From the NCBI RefSeq assembly GCF_002953255.1, contig NZ_CP026498.1, positions 6,141,756 to 6,205,755 on the forward strand: 64,000 nt of DNA, written 5' to 3'. The notes beneath the pieces are model-generated. The model saw only the letters and a program-made list of their open reading frames with translations, searched no databases and was not told the DNA's origin. Every line of letters begins with the position of its first letter. Within the stretch, counting starts at the first letter, position 1. The position numbers and the translations under genes are program-made. Source of the stretch: Streptomyces sp. CB01881 (lineage in GTDB: Bacteria > Actinomycetota > Actinomycetes > Streptomycetales > Streptomycetaceae). This document shows positions 7,390-15,596 of this stretch, one piece after another.

Positions 7390-7414
7390 CGCAACGCCCG
7401 CGGCGGCCCCGGGT

Positions 7415-8686
7415 TCACTTGCGGACCCGGGCCGCCTCCTTCACCGCGGCGTCCTGCAGCCCCTCCAGCACCTGCTTGGCGTCCCCGGTCACGGCACCGC
7501 CGATCCCGGCCTTGATCCGGTTGCTGACCTCCACCCAGGCCGGGTCCCCGAACGGGTAGAAGCTGGCGTTGGTCAGCCCGGCCGCGAACTGCTTCAGGTC
7601 CTCGTGCCTGCCGTCCCTGGCCATCTCCGTGAAGGCGTCCTGGGTGACCGGCAGCAGGTTGTACGTCTCGTCGAACTTGAGCTGGTTGTCCTTCGCGTAC
7701 ACGACGCTCAGGAACTTGCGGATCTCGTTGCGGTGGCCGTTGGCCTTGAACGCCATCATCCAGTCGGCCACGCCGAGGCTGCCGGTCTTCGCCAGGCCGT
7801 CCTTCCTGGGGATCGGCGCCGTCCCGAAGTCGACCTTCGCGTTGGCGGCCATCCGCAGCAGCGTCGGGTGCCCGTTCAGCATCGCGACCTTGCCCGCCGT
7901 GAAGTCGGTGAACACCGGCGTCCGGTTCATCTTGCCCGGCTCCGGGTACGTCAGCCGGGTGTCCACCAGGTTGGTCTTCAGCCAGCCGAAGGTGGCCTGG
8001 TTCTGGGTGCTGTCGATGGTGTAGTTGCCGACGTCGTCGGAGAGGCCGCCGCCGCCGCTCAGCGTCCAGAGCATCGACTCGGCCGGCGCCTCCTCGGGCC
8101 CGAGCGGCAGCCCGTACGGCACCACGCCCGGCACCTTGGCCTTGATCTTCTCGGCGGCCTGCCGCAACTCGTTCCAGGTGGCCGGCGGCTGGGTGATCCC
8201 GGCCTGCCGGAAGACGGCCTTGTTGTAGAAGAGCACCCGCGAGGAGGAGACGAACGGGATGCCGTACTGGGTGCCGAGCACCTGCCCGGCGTGGCTGAAC
8301 GACTCCATCATGTTGGCCTGGGTGTCCAGCGAGAGCACGTCCGCGGCCGGGTAGAGCCGGTCCGCGGCGACCTGGTCGGCGAAGCCGCCGGTCTGCACCA
8401 GATCGGGCGACTTGCCGCTGCCCACCAGGTCGCCGACCCGCTTGCCGATGTCGGTCCAGCTGACGACCTCGACGTCGACCTTGATGCCCGGGTTGCCGGA
8501 CTCGAAGCGGCGCGCGACGTCGTCCCAGTACTGCCGGGAGCTGGTCGCGCTGTCCTCGCCGTAGTCGGCCGCCACCAGCTTGAGGGTGACCGTCTTGTCG
8601 TCCTGGCCGCTGCAGCCGGTGAGCAGCAGCGCTCCGGCCAGCGCGGTGCCGAGCAGCCGGGTGGGGGCCTGGGCGCGCCTGTTCAA
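7415..8686 (-). CDS. ABC sugar-binding lipoprotein (family 1 extracellular solute-binding protein, 423 aa)
   Basis: Extracellular receptor for an ABC sugar importer. It starts with a basic N-region and lipobox LLTGC, so it should be lipid-anchored after cleavage; the body has the family fold (DDVARRFESGNPGIKVDVEV, GSGKSPDLVQTGGF, YGIPFVSSSRVLFYNK). TTG start at 8686 (reads NRRAQAP) with an upstream AAGGCGG SD; no ATG fits. No permease or ATPase gene is adjacent, so it must use components encoded elsewhere. A DasR-like operator lies 95 bases upstream, and nagK-nagA is divergent, so an amino sugar or chito-oligosaccharide ligand is likely (inference). Confidence 0.88.
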   Translation of the reverse strand: MNRRAQAPTRLLGTALAGALLLTGCSGQDDKTVTLKLVAADYGEDSATSSRQYWDDVARRFESGNPGIKVDVEVVSWTDIGKRVGDLVGSGKSPDLVQTGGFADQVAADRLYPAADVLSLDTQANMMESFSHAGQVLGTQYGIPFVSSSRVLFYNKAVFRQAGITQPPATWNELRQAAEKIKAKVPGVVPYGLPLGPEEAPAESMLWTLSGGGGLSDDVGNYTIDSTQNQATFGWLKTNLVDTRLTYPEPGKMNRTPVFTDFTAGKVAMLNGHPTLLRMAANAKVDFGTAPIPRKDGLAKTGSLGVADWMMAFKANGHRNEIRKFLSVVYAKDNQLKFDETYNLLPVTQDAFTEMARDGRHEDLKQFAAGLTNASFYPFGDPAWVEVSNRIKAGIGGAVTGDAKQVLEGLQDAAVKEAARVRK

Positions 8687-8780
8687 CGCGGGTACCGCCT
8701 TCGGGGGTGAAAGGGGAGGAAAGCAGCCGGACGGGTGGAATCCGGCAGGAGGGAGCGCCACACTGCCAAAAGCCCTGCAG

Positions 8781-8796
8781 AGTGGTCCAGACCTCC
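8781..8796 (-). promoter_or_regulatory. DasR-like operator (dre) upstream of the sugar-binding lipoprotein gene
   Basis: AGTGGTCCAGACCTCC matches the dre consensus ACTGGTCTAGACCACT at 12 of 16 positions, keeping TGGTC and AGACC. It lies 95 bases before the TTG start. Confidence 0.65.
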
Positions 8797-8975
8797 GGGC
8801 CGTACCCGGCGGGTAGTTATCGAAGTGCGGAGGTCGTTGCACGATGCGCAACGGAGCGACGCCGATCCGCCCCCGCTCCGGCCCGGAGCGGGCCCGGGGG
8901 CCGGGGGTCGGGGAACCCGCGGCGGCGAGTGCAAAGTGCCGCACACCACAAGGTTCTGCGACAAAGCTCACCCAC

Positions 8976-8991
8976 TTTGGACCAGACCAAT
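8976..8991 (+). promoter_or_regulatory. DasR-like operator, distal site of nagKA
   Basis: TTTGGACCAGACCAAT: the core matches 10 of 12 positions of TGGTCTAGACCA and is itself nearly palindromic. Its centre lies 22 bases (two helical turns) from the next dre. Confidence 0.6.
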
Positions 8992-8997
8992 CCGACA

Positions 8998-9013
8998 ACT
9001 GGACTAGACCTCT
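8998..9013 (+). promoter_or_regulatory. DasR-like operator (dre), proximal site of nagKA
   Basis: ACTGGACTAGACCTCT matches the dre consensus at 14 of 16 positions, 29 bases before the nagK start. In Streptomyces the GntR-family repressor DasR controls nagKA through such sites and is released by phosphorylated amino sugars. Confidence 0.85.
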
Positions 9014-9041
9014 CCGACCCAGCCAAGGGAAACTGTCCTCC

Positions 9042-9989
9042 GTGAAGCACGTCATCGCACTCGATGTAGGCGGCACCGGCATGAAGGCCGCGCTGCTCGC
9101 CCAGGACGGCTCCGTGCTGTTCGAAGCACGCCGACCGACCGGGCGGGAGCACGGCACGGACGCCGTCGTCGCCGCCATCCTCGATTTCGCCGCCGACCTG
9201 GCGGACGAGGGCCGCAGCCGTTTCGGCGTCGCCCCGCTGGCGGCGGGCGTCGCCGTCCCGGGGACGATCGACGAGAAGAACGGCATCGCGGTCTTCTCCG
9301 CCAACCTCGGCTGGCGGGACCTGCCGCTGCGCAAGCTGCTGGGCGAGCGCCTGGCCGGCCCGGGCGGTGTCGCGATGCCGGTCGCCCTCGGCCACGACGT
9401 GCGCTCGGGCGGCCTCGCCGAGGGCCGCCTCGGCGCCGGCCGGGGGGTCGGACGCTTCCTGTTCATCGCGCTGGGCACCGGCATCGCCGGCGCCATCGGC
9501 ATCGACGGCCGGATCGAGGCCGGGGCCCACGGCTACGGCGGCGAGATCGGCCACGTCGTGGTCCGGCCGGGCGGCCCGCAGTGCGGCTGCGGCGCCCGGG
9601 GCTGCCTGGAGACCCTCGCCTCCGCCTCGGCCGTCTCCCGCACCTGGGCCGAGACCAGCGGGGACCCCGACGCCGACGCGGCATCCTGCGCCGTCGCGGT
9701 GGACGCCGGGGACCCGCGCGCGATCGCGGTCTGGCAGCACGCGGTGGACGCCCTCGCCGACGGCATCGTGCTCGCCCAGAGCCTGCTCGACCCGTCCACG
9801 GTGATCGTCGGCGGCGGCCTGGCCGAGGCCGGCGACACCCTCTTCACACCCCTGCGCGCGGCCGTCGCCGAGCGGCTGACCTTCCAGATGCCCCCCGAGG
9901 TCGTACCGGCCATGCTCAAAGACACCGCCGCTTCCCTGGGCGCGGGCCTGCTCGCCTGGGATCTGCTCTCCTTGGAGGTGACCGCGTGA
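9042..9989 (+). CDS. nagK: N-acetylglucosamine kinase (ROK family, 315 aa)
   Basis: Phosphorylates GlcNAc (possibly also glucose) for entry into amino-sugar catabolism. N-terminal ATP loop ALDVGGTGMK (residues 6-15), EIGHVVVRPGG and the zinc-binding CGCGARGCLE with Cys at 181, 183 and 188 define a ROK sugar kinase. GTG start at 9042 with SD AAGGGAAAC. It overlaps nagA by 4 bases (GTGA), so translation is coupled. The dre sites upstream support the GlcNAc kinase assignment over a general glucokinase. Confidence 0.88.
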   Translation: MKHVIALDVGGTGMKAALLAQDGSVLFEARRPTGREHGTDAVVAAILDFAADLADEGRSRFGVAPLAAGVAVPGTIDEKNGIAVFSANLGWRDLPLRKLLGERLAGPGGVAMPVALGHDVRSGGLAEGRLGAGRGVGRFLFIALGTGIAGAIGIDGRIEAGAHGYGGEIGHVVVRPGGPQCGCGARGCLETLASASAVSRTWAETSGDPDADAASCAVAVDAGDPRAIAVWQHAVDALADGIVLAQSLLDPSTVIVGGGLAEAGDTLFTPLRAAVAERLTFQMPPEVVPAMLKDTAASLGAGLLAWDLLSLEVTA

Positions 9990-11182
9990 CCGCGCGGATT
10001 CAATCAGCGGCCTCGCCGCGGGGTACCGCCCTGTCCGGCGCCCGGCTGGTCCTGCCCGGCGGTGCCGTCGACGGCGGCCGCCTCTCGGTCGAGGGCACCC
10101 GGATCGCCGGCCTCGGCGGCGCCACCGAACCCGGCGACCTCGACCTGACCGGGTACACCGTCGTCCCCGGCTTCGTCGACCTGCACGTCCACGGCGGCGG
10201 CGGCGCCTCCTACGCCTCCGGCATCGCCGAGGAGGCCCTCAGGGCCGCCCGCACCCACCTCGAACACGGCACCACCACCACCATCGCCTCCACCGTCACC
10301 GGCGAGATCGACGACCTGGCCCGCCAGGCCCACGTCCTGTCCGAGCTCGTCGAGGACGGCGTGCTGGCCGGCATCCACTTCGAGGGCCCGTTCATCTCCC
10401 ACCACCGCTGCGGCGCCCACCGCCCCGACCTGCTCCGCGACCCCGACCCCGCCCTCGTGCGCAAACTGGTCGACGCCGCCCGCGGCCACGCCAGGATGGT
10501 CACCCTCGCCCCCGAACTCCCCGGCGGCCTCGACTCCGTGCGGATGCTCGCCGACCTCGGCGTCATCGCCGCCGTCGGCCACACCGACTCCGACTACGCC
10601 AAGACCCTCGAAGCCATCGACGCCGGCGCCACCGTCGCCACCCACCTCTTCAACGCCATGCCCGGCATCGCCCACCGCGCCCCCGGCCCGATCGTGGCCC
10701 TGCTGGAGGACGAACGCGTCACCGTCGAGCTGATCAACGACGGCGTGCACCTGCACCCCTCCGTCCTCGACCTCGCCTACACCACCGCCGGCGCCTCCCG
10801 GGTCGCCCTGATCACCGACGCCATGGGCGCCGCCGGCATGGGCGACGGCCTCTACCCGCTCGGCCCCCTCCAGGTCGAGGTCAAGGACGGCGTGGCCCGC
10901 CTGGTCGAGGGCGGCGCGATCGCCGGCTCCACCCTCACCCTGGACGTGGCGTTCAAGCGCGCCGTCACCGTCAACGGCCTCACCCTCGGCCAGGCCGTGG
11001 AGTCCCTCTGCGCCGTCCCCGCCCGGCTGCTCGGCCTGGCCGACACCGTCGGCTCCCTGGAACCCGGCAAGAACGCCGACCTCGTCGTCGTCGACTCCGC
11101 CGGCCACGACCTCGTCGCCGTCATGCGCCGCGGCGAGTGGATCCTCGGCGGCGAGAGGTTCGCCCCGGTCAAGCCCGCCTGA
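9986..11182 (+). CDS. nagA: N-acetylglucosamine-6-phosphate deacetylase (398 aa)
   Basis: Amidohydrolase removing the acetyl group from GlcNAc-6-P to give glucosamine-6-P. Metal and catalytic landmarks: DLHVHGGG (His 67 and 69), HFEGPF (about 131), GHTDSDY (about 197), THLFNAMPG and LITDAMGAAGMGDG with the catalytic Asp. GTG start overlaps the nagK stop. A full-length member of its family. Its product regulates DasR in streptomycetes (known biology), so this operon both uses the sugar and sets the signal. Confidence 0.93.
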   Translation: MTARIQSAASPRGTALSGARLVLPGGAVDGGRLSVEGTRIAGLGGATEPGDLDLTGYTVVPGFVDLHVHGGGGASYASGIAEEALRAARTHLEHGTTTTIASTVTGEIDDLARQAHVLSELVEDGVLAGIHFEGPFISHHRCGAHRPDLLRDPDPALVRKLVDAARGHARMVTLAPELPGGLDSVRMLADLGVIAAVGHTDSDYAKTLEAIDAGATVATHLFNAMPGIAHRAPGPIVALLEDERVTVELINDGVHLHPSVLDLAYTTAGASRVALITDAMGAAGMGDGLYPLGPLQVEVKDGVARLVEGGAIAGSTLTLDVAFKRAVTVNGLTLGQAVESLCAVPARLLGLADTVGSLEPGKNADLVVVDSAGHDLVAVMRRGEWILGGERFAPVKPA

Positions 11183-11210
11183 CGCGTCCCCGCCGGTCCC
11201 CCGGTACGAC

Positions 11211-11247
11211 GACGGCCGCCCGCCCCCTCGGGGGACGGGCGGCCGTC
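11211..11247. terminator. Bidirectional hairpin between nagA and the convergent carbohydrate-binding protein gene
   Basis: Perfect 12-bp stem GACGGCCGCCCG / CGGGCGGCCGTC around an inner CCCCC...GGGGG pairing. Located 28 bases after the nagA stop and 16 bases after the opposing stop. Confidence 0.85.
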
Positions 11248-11263
11248 TCACGTCCGCGGCGGA

Positions 11264-12229
11264 TCAGGAGCCCTCCAGGACCACCTGGTCGATCAGGACG
11301 GTCCCGCCCGCGGGGGCCGAGATCGTGATCGAGTTCGACCCTGCCTGGAGCTGCGGGTTGATGTAGGTGGTGAACCAGGAGGACGCGGGGTCCTTGCCCG
11401 GCGAGTAGTTCTTGAAGGACAGCCCGCTCGGCCAGTCCTTGCCGTTCACCGCCGCGGCGGCCTTCACGTCTCCCGCCGCGTTGTTGAAGTGCACGGTGAA
11501 CTTGTAGGTGCCCGCGGCGGCGACGTCGCCGGTCCAGGTGACCGACCCGCCCGGCTGCAGCGTCAGGTAGCTCCCGTCCGCGGACTTGGCGCCCTTGACG
11601 GTGTTGCCGGACGGCGCGTTCTGCCCCTGCAACTGCCCGGCGTCCACGGTGGACGGCCCGGAGGTGGCGGTGGCGGAGGCCGACGGCGAGCCGGTGGCCG
11701 ACGGGCCGGCCGTTGCGGTGCCGGGGCCCGCGGTCGCCGGCGCCGTGGTCTGGCCGCCGCCCTTCGCGTTCTTGTCGCCGTCCGGGTCCCCGGTGGAGAG
11801 CGCTATGCCGGCGCCGATCGCGATGGCCGCGACCACCGCCACCGCACCGATCACCGCGCCCTTGCTCCGCCCGCCGCTCGGCCGCTCCTCCCCCGGCTGC
11901 GGCCGGGAGTGCTCGGCGTACCGGGTCTGCTGGGTCGGCGCGGCGCCGTACTCGGGCTGCTGCCCGTACGGCTGACCGGGCTGCGGGTAGCCCTGCTGCT
12001 GCGGGAACGGCTGCTGGCGCTGCTGCGGCGGGTACGGCTGCTGCCCGTACTGGGCACGGCCGACCTCCATCGGACGGTTGTAGGACGTCCGGGGTACGCC
12101 CTGCTGCGGCTCGGCCGGCTGCGCGGCACTGCCGTCGGCCGGACGGTAGAGGTAACCGAAGGGGTCGTCGTCCTGCGGGGCACCGCCCTCCGGGCTCTCG
12201 GGCACTCCGTTGCTGCCGGCGGTCGTCAC
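11264..12229 (-). CDS. Membrane-anchored carbohydrate-binding (CBM6/35-like) protein (321 aa)
   Basis: Architecture in order: a Pro/Gln/Tyr-rich cytoplasmic tail (about 1-125), one transmembrane helix GAVIGAVAVVAAIAIGAGIA (about 130-150), a Thr/Ala/Ser-rich linker and a C-terminal beta-sandwich of CBM35 type (GSYLTLQPGGSVTWTGDV, GTYKFTVHFNNAAGD, GTVLIDQVVLEGS). It would display a sugar-binding domain outside the cell; the target may be chitin or wall polysaccharide, in keeping with the neighbouring nag genes (inference). GTG at 12229 (MTTAGSNG) preferred because SD GGGGGAG precedes it; an ATG at 12247 is in frame. Confidence 0.75.
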   Translation of the reverse strand: MTTAGSNGVPESPEGGAPQDDDPFGYLYRPADGSAAQPAEPQQGVPRTSYNRPMEVGRAQYGQQPYPPQQRQQPFPQQQGYPQPGQPYGQQPEYGAAPTQQTRYAEHSRPQPGEERPSGGRSKGAVIGAVAVVAAIAIGAGIALSTGDPDGDKNAKGGGQTTAPATAGPGTATAGPSATGSPSASATATSGPSTVDAGQLQGQNAPSGNTVKGAKSADGSYLTLQPGGSVTWTGDVAAAGTYKFTVHFNNAAGDVKAAAAVNGKDWPSGLSFKNYSPGKDPASSWFTTYINPQLQAGSNSITISAPAGGTVLIDQVVLEGS

Positions 12230-12381
12230 GGTGGTCAACTCCCCCATCGCGTTCGCGTCGCCGGGCTTCCGTCCCGCCGGCGCCAGTGGTCGCTCGTACC
12301 CGGGAACCCTACCTGCCGACGACGACGCCGCGGAAAGACCCCTTGACAACCCGCCGGTAGCTTCGGTCGGGTGAACGGGCG

Positions 12382-14214
12382 CTAACCGGCCCGGCGGTGC
12401 GAACGCTCGCCCCGGGCGCCGCGCACCGAGCCGCCCCGCGCCCGCTTCTCGTCGTACATCCGCTCGTCCGCGGTGTGCAGGACCTCCTCGATGCTCATCC
12501 CGCAGCCCGCCCAGCCGATGCCGAGGCTGACGCCCACCCGCATCGCCCGGCCGTCGATCCGCATCGGCGGGATGATCGCGTTGCGCAGCCGGTGGGCGAG
12601 GTCCTTGGCCTCCTCGCGGCCGATGCCGTCGGCCAGCACCACGAACTCGTCGCCGCCGAGCCGGGCCACCGTGTCGCCGTCCCGCACCGCCTGGCTGAGC
12701 CGGCGGGCCACCTCGACCAGGACGGCGTCACCCGCGTTGTGCCCGAACCGGTCGTTGATCGACTTGAACCCGTCGAGGTCGCAGAAGATCACCGCGAGCC
12801 CCTTGTCCACCACGGCCGCCGCACCACCCGAACGGAACGGGCCCGACCAGGCGTCGCCGCCGGCGCCGTGGTCGGCCGGGACCACCGCGTGCACGTGCTC
12901 GCCGTAGCCGCCCGGCGCGGCGGGCGGCAGCGCGTAGCCCTCGGCCGTGCCGTAGTGGTGCACCGGGGCGGCGAGCGGGTCCACCCCCTCCAGGCCGTCG
13001 AACGCGGCGTGCGCGCTGTAGGAGTCGGCGGAGTAGCCGTACGACTGCGCCCCGTACGCCTGTGCCCCGTACGGCTGTGGCTGGACCCCCTCGCCGAGTC
13101 CGGCCGGGGCGACGGCGCCGACGGTCTGCGGTTCGTTGCAGAGCCGCCGCCCCAGCCGGGCCTTCAGCTCGGCGCTGTTCGGCAGCCCGGTGAGCGCGTC
13201 ATGGCTGGCCCGGTGCGCGAGCTGGAGCTCGTGGCGCTTGCGGTCCTCGATGTCCTCCACGTGCGTGAGCAGGAAGCTCGGACCCTCGGCCGCGTCGGCG
13301 ACGATCGAGTTGCGCAGACAGACCCACTGGTAGCCGCCGTCGCGCCGGGACAGCCGCAGCTCCGCCCGGCCGCTCTCGGCGCTGGTGCGCTCCAGCAGCG
13401 CGCGGTCCTCCGGGTGGACGAGATCGGCGAAGCTCTGCTGGCGCAGCACCGCGCGGGGGCGGCCGAGCAGGCGGCAGAGCGCGTCGTTGACCCTGGTCAG
13501 CTGGCCGCGCCCGGCCCCGTGCAGTTCGGTGATGGCCATCCCGCTGGGCGCGTACTCGAAGGCCTGGCGGAAGCTCTCCTCGCTGGCCCGCAGCGCCTGC
13601 TGTTCCTTCTCCAGGCGGGCGAGCGCGCGTTGCATCTCGGCCCGCAGCCGGGCGTTGCCGATCGCGATGGAGGCCTGGAGGGAGAACATCTCCAGCGCCT
13701 CCCTGGTCCAGGCGCCGGGCCGCTTGCCGCTGCGCGGGCGGTCCACGGAGAGGACGCCGAGGAGGTCGCCGCCGGCGCTGTACATCGGGGCGAGCAGGCC
13801 GTCGGCGGGGTGCCAGTCGTTGGCGTAGACCGGCATCGGACCGTCGCCGATCCAGCGCGGAATGTCGCTGGCCACGGCCCAGCCGCGGTCGTAGGGCAGG
13901 AAGCGGAGCGTGCCCCAGTGGTCGCTGACGCCGAGCAGGCGGTCCCAGGACTCCCGGGAGCCGACCTGGCCGAGCAGGACGGAGGGGCCGCCCATGGCGC
14001 TCTCCTCCAGCTCCCAGACGGCCGCCACCACGAGGTCCCCGTCCGGACGGACCAGACTCACCGCGGCGGCGTCGAAGCCCAGCCCGTGTACCGCGCCCTC
14101 GACCACGGCCTGCAGCGTGCCCGCCAGGCTGCGGGCAGCGTTGAGGTCCGCCACGACCCGGTGCAAGGTGCGGAGGGTCGCGAGACGGACGTAGGGCTCC
14201 GACTCGGCTTCCAT
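12382..14214 (-). CDS. cdgB: GAF-PAS-GGDEF diguanylate cyclase, CdgB-like (610 aa)
   Basis: Predicted to make c-di-GMP from two GTP. N-terminal GAF domain (about 15-190), PAS/PAC (about 210-330, ending LLTHVEDIEDRKRHELQLAHR), then the GGDEF domain with LTGLPNS, CDLDGFKSINDRFGHNAGD and LGGDEF (about 519-523). An inhibitory RxxD site (RDGD) lies five residues before GGDEF. Between LTGLPN and CDLDGF is an insertion of about 95-100 residues rich in Tyr, Gly, Ala and Gln (YGAQAYGAQSYGYSADSYS). The same order is that of S. coelicolor CdgB (SCO4281, from memory). No EAL domain. ATG at 14214, weak SD. A perfect Crp-type palindrome lies 118 bases upstream. Confidence 0.88.
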   Translation of the reverse strand: MEAESEPYVRLATLRTLHRVVADLNAARSLAGTLQAVVEGAVHGLGFDAAAVSLVRPDGDLVVAAVWELEESAMGGPSVLLGQVGSRESWDRLLGVSDHWGTLRFLPYDRGWAVASDIPRWIGDGPMPVYANDWHPADGLLAPMYSAGGDLLGVLSVDRPRSGKRPGAWTREALEMFSLQASIAIGNARLRAEMQRALARLEKEQQALRASEESFRQAFEYAPSGMAITELHGAGRGQLTRVNDALCRLLGRPRAVLRQQSFADLVHPEDRALLERTSAESGRAELRLSRRDGGYQWVCLRNSIVADAAEGPSFLLTHVEDIEDRKRHELQLAHRASHDALTGLPNSAELKARLGRRLCNEPQTVGAVAPAGLGEGVQPQPYGAQAYGAQSYGYSADSYSAHAAFDGLEGVDPLAAPVHHYGTAEGYALPPAAPGGYGEHVHAVVPADHGAGGDAWSGPFRSGGAAAVVDKGLAVIFCDLDGFKSINDRFGHNAGDAVLVEVARRLSQAVRDGDTVARLGGDEFVVLADGIGREEAKDLAHRLRNAIIPPMRIDGRAMRVGVSLGIGWAGCGMSIEEVLHTADERMYDEKRARGGSVRGARGERSHRRAG

Positions 14215-14331
14215 GCGGGGGCTCCCCGGCTGCTTCGGATAGTTCTTGAATGGTTATCGTCCGATTGCCAGAAGAACTGAATCACAGGGAGCACAGCGTT
14301 CGGCACGCTCGGTCAGCAATAGGCCATCACT

Positions 14332-14347
14332 TGTGACTTAAATCACA
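14332..14347. promoter_or_regulatory. Crp-type palindrome TGTGA-N6-TCACA upstream of the diguanylate cyclase gene
   Basis: Both 5-base arms match the classic Crp/Fnr-family operator perfectly (spacer CTTAAA), and the published streptomycete Crp motif GTG-N6-GNCAC is closely related. It lies in the 359-base divergent gap 14215-14573 between the cyclase and flavin reductase genes, which is unusually A/T-rich and is otherwise empty. An overlapping TCAC-TT-GTGA (14327-14336) could also be a BldD-like half pair. Confidence 0.6.
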
Positions 14348-14573
14348 CGACACTTATGCGCTCTTAATCAGCTCATCCGCCCAATATCGGGACATAAGGC
14401 TTTATCGGCATGATTCTGGTGGTCGGCCGCAATGGCCGCGCACTGAAGCCACCAGGCGGCCGGGAGGCCCCCTGCCTTCACTCCTGGGGGTGAGACCGGC
14501 CGCGAACCGTAACCTCTGCGGCTCTGGTCCTACGACCACGGCCCGATGCCGTTTCGCGCCGCCGCCGACTACC

Positions 14574-15110
14574 GTGCGGTACGTGTACCCGGCTCCGCAG
14601 CCCGAAGCTGCCCTCCAAGCAACGCCCGACGAGTTCCGGGCGGCACTCTCCCAGCTCGCCTCCGGTGTGAGCCTGGTGACCGTCCACGACCCGGACGACG
14701 GCGAGGACGTCGGCATGACCGCCACGTCCTTCCTCTCCGTCTCGCTGGAGCCCCCGCTGGTCCTGATCTCCGTCCGCGAGGACTCCCGGATGGACGAGGT
14801 GCTCTCCCGCGCGCAGACCTGGGCGGTCTCCCTGCTCTCCGAGCAGCAGAAGGCGCTCGGCTCGCGGTTCGCCATGAAGGGCCGGCTCAGCGACCGGCTG
14901 CTGTTCGCCGACGCGCCGCACCACCGCGGCCCGCACAGCGGCGCACCGCTGATCGACGACGCGCTCGCCACCGTCGAGTGCCGCACCGAACAGCGGATAC
15001 CCGCCGGCGACCACACCCTGCTGCTCGGCCGCGTCCTGGAGGCGGTCGTGCCCGACCCGGGCGGCCGCCCGCTGCTCTACTTCCGCGGCGGCTACCGGCA
15101 GCTCGGCTGA
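14574..15110 (+). CDS. Flavin reductase-like FMN-binding protein (about 178 aa)
   Basis: Member of the flavin reductase/HpaC-like split-barrel family that supplies reduced FMN to a monooxygenase or binds FMN itself. Seen: FRAALSQLASGVSLVTV, DVGMTATSFLSVSLEPPLVLISV (flavin site), WAVSLLSEQQ and a C-terminal LLYFRGGYRQLG. GTG at 14574 or 14583; neither has a recognisable SD and the transcript may be nearly leaderless, so the start is uncertain. The partner oxygenase is not in the window. Confidence 0.8.
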   Translation: MRYVYPAPQPEAALQATPDEFRAALSQLASGVSLVTVHDPDDGEDVGMTATSFLSVSLEPPLVLISVREDSRMDEVLSRAQTWAVSLLSEQQKALGSRFAMKGRLSDRLLFADAPHHRGPHSGAPLIDDALATVECRTEQRIPAGDHTLLLGRVLEAVVPDPGGRPLLYFRGGYRQLG

Positions 15111-15111
15111 G

Positions 15112-15543
15112 TCACTCGCCCTTCGGGGCGCGCCGGCCCTGCTTCACCTCGGAGCGGTGCCGCTTGCTGAACAGCCGCCGCTCGACCATGCCGCGGCTCG
15201 GCTTCGTCGCCCGGCGGGTCTTCGGCGGCGGCGCGGTGGCCTCGGCCAGCAGCGACGCCAGCCGGGCGGCGGCGACCTCGCGGTTGCGCCACTGCGAACG
15301 GTGCTCCGAGGCGCGCACCACCAGCACCCGCCCGTCCACCAGGCGGCCGGCCAGCCGCTCCAGGGCGCGCTGGCGCCACACCTCGGGCAGGGCGGAGGAG
15401 GCGGCCAGGTCGTAGCGCAGCTCGACCTGGGTGTCGGAGGTGTTGACGTGCTGGCCACCGGGGCCGGAGGAACGCGAGAAGCGCCAGACGAGCTCGGCGT
15501 CGGGGACGACCACCGACCCCCGTACGCGGATGGGCTCGGGCAT
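15112..15543 (-). CDS. arfB: Alternative ribosome-rescue factor ArfB/YaeJ (143 aa)
   Basis: Codon-independent peptidyl-tRNA hydrolase that frees ribosomes stalled on truncated mRNA. The catalytic GGQ is at residues 29-31 (SSGPGGQHVN), and the C-terminus is a basic tail (KTRRATKPSRGMVERR, SKRHRSEVKQGRR) that in the family threads into the empty mRNA channel. No codon-recognition domains, hence ArfB rather than a release factor. ATG at 15543. Only one base separates its stop from that of the convergent flavin reductase gene. Confidence 0.92.
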   Translation of the reverse strand: MPEPIRVRGSVVVPDAELVWRFSRSSGPGGQHVNTSDTQVELRYDLAASSALPEVWRQRALERLAGRLVDGRVLVVRASEHRSQWRNREVAAARLASLLAEATAPPPKTRRATKPSRGMVERRLFSKRHRSEVKQGRRAPKGE

Positions 15544-15596
15544 GCGCCCATCATCCCGCGCCGGGGCAGCACCGGTCACCCGGTTTTACCGGGACA

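Noticed and set aside
7402..7437. Hairpin GGCGGCC..GGCCGCC at the end of the sugar-binding lipoprotein gene
   Set aside because: It overlaps the last codons and needs a bulge; it may terminate but is weaker than the listed hairpins.
12339..12362. TTGACA as a -35 box on the plus strand
   Set aside because: No -10 at suitable spacing and no plus-strand gene follows; both flanking genes are on the minus strand.
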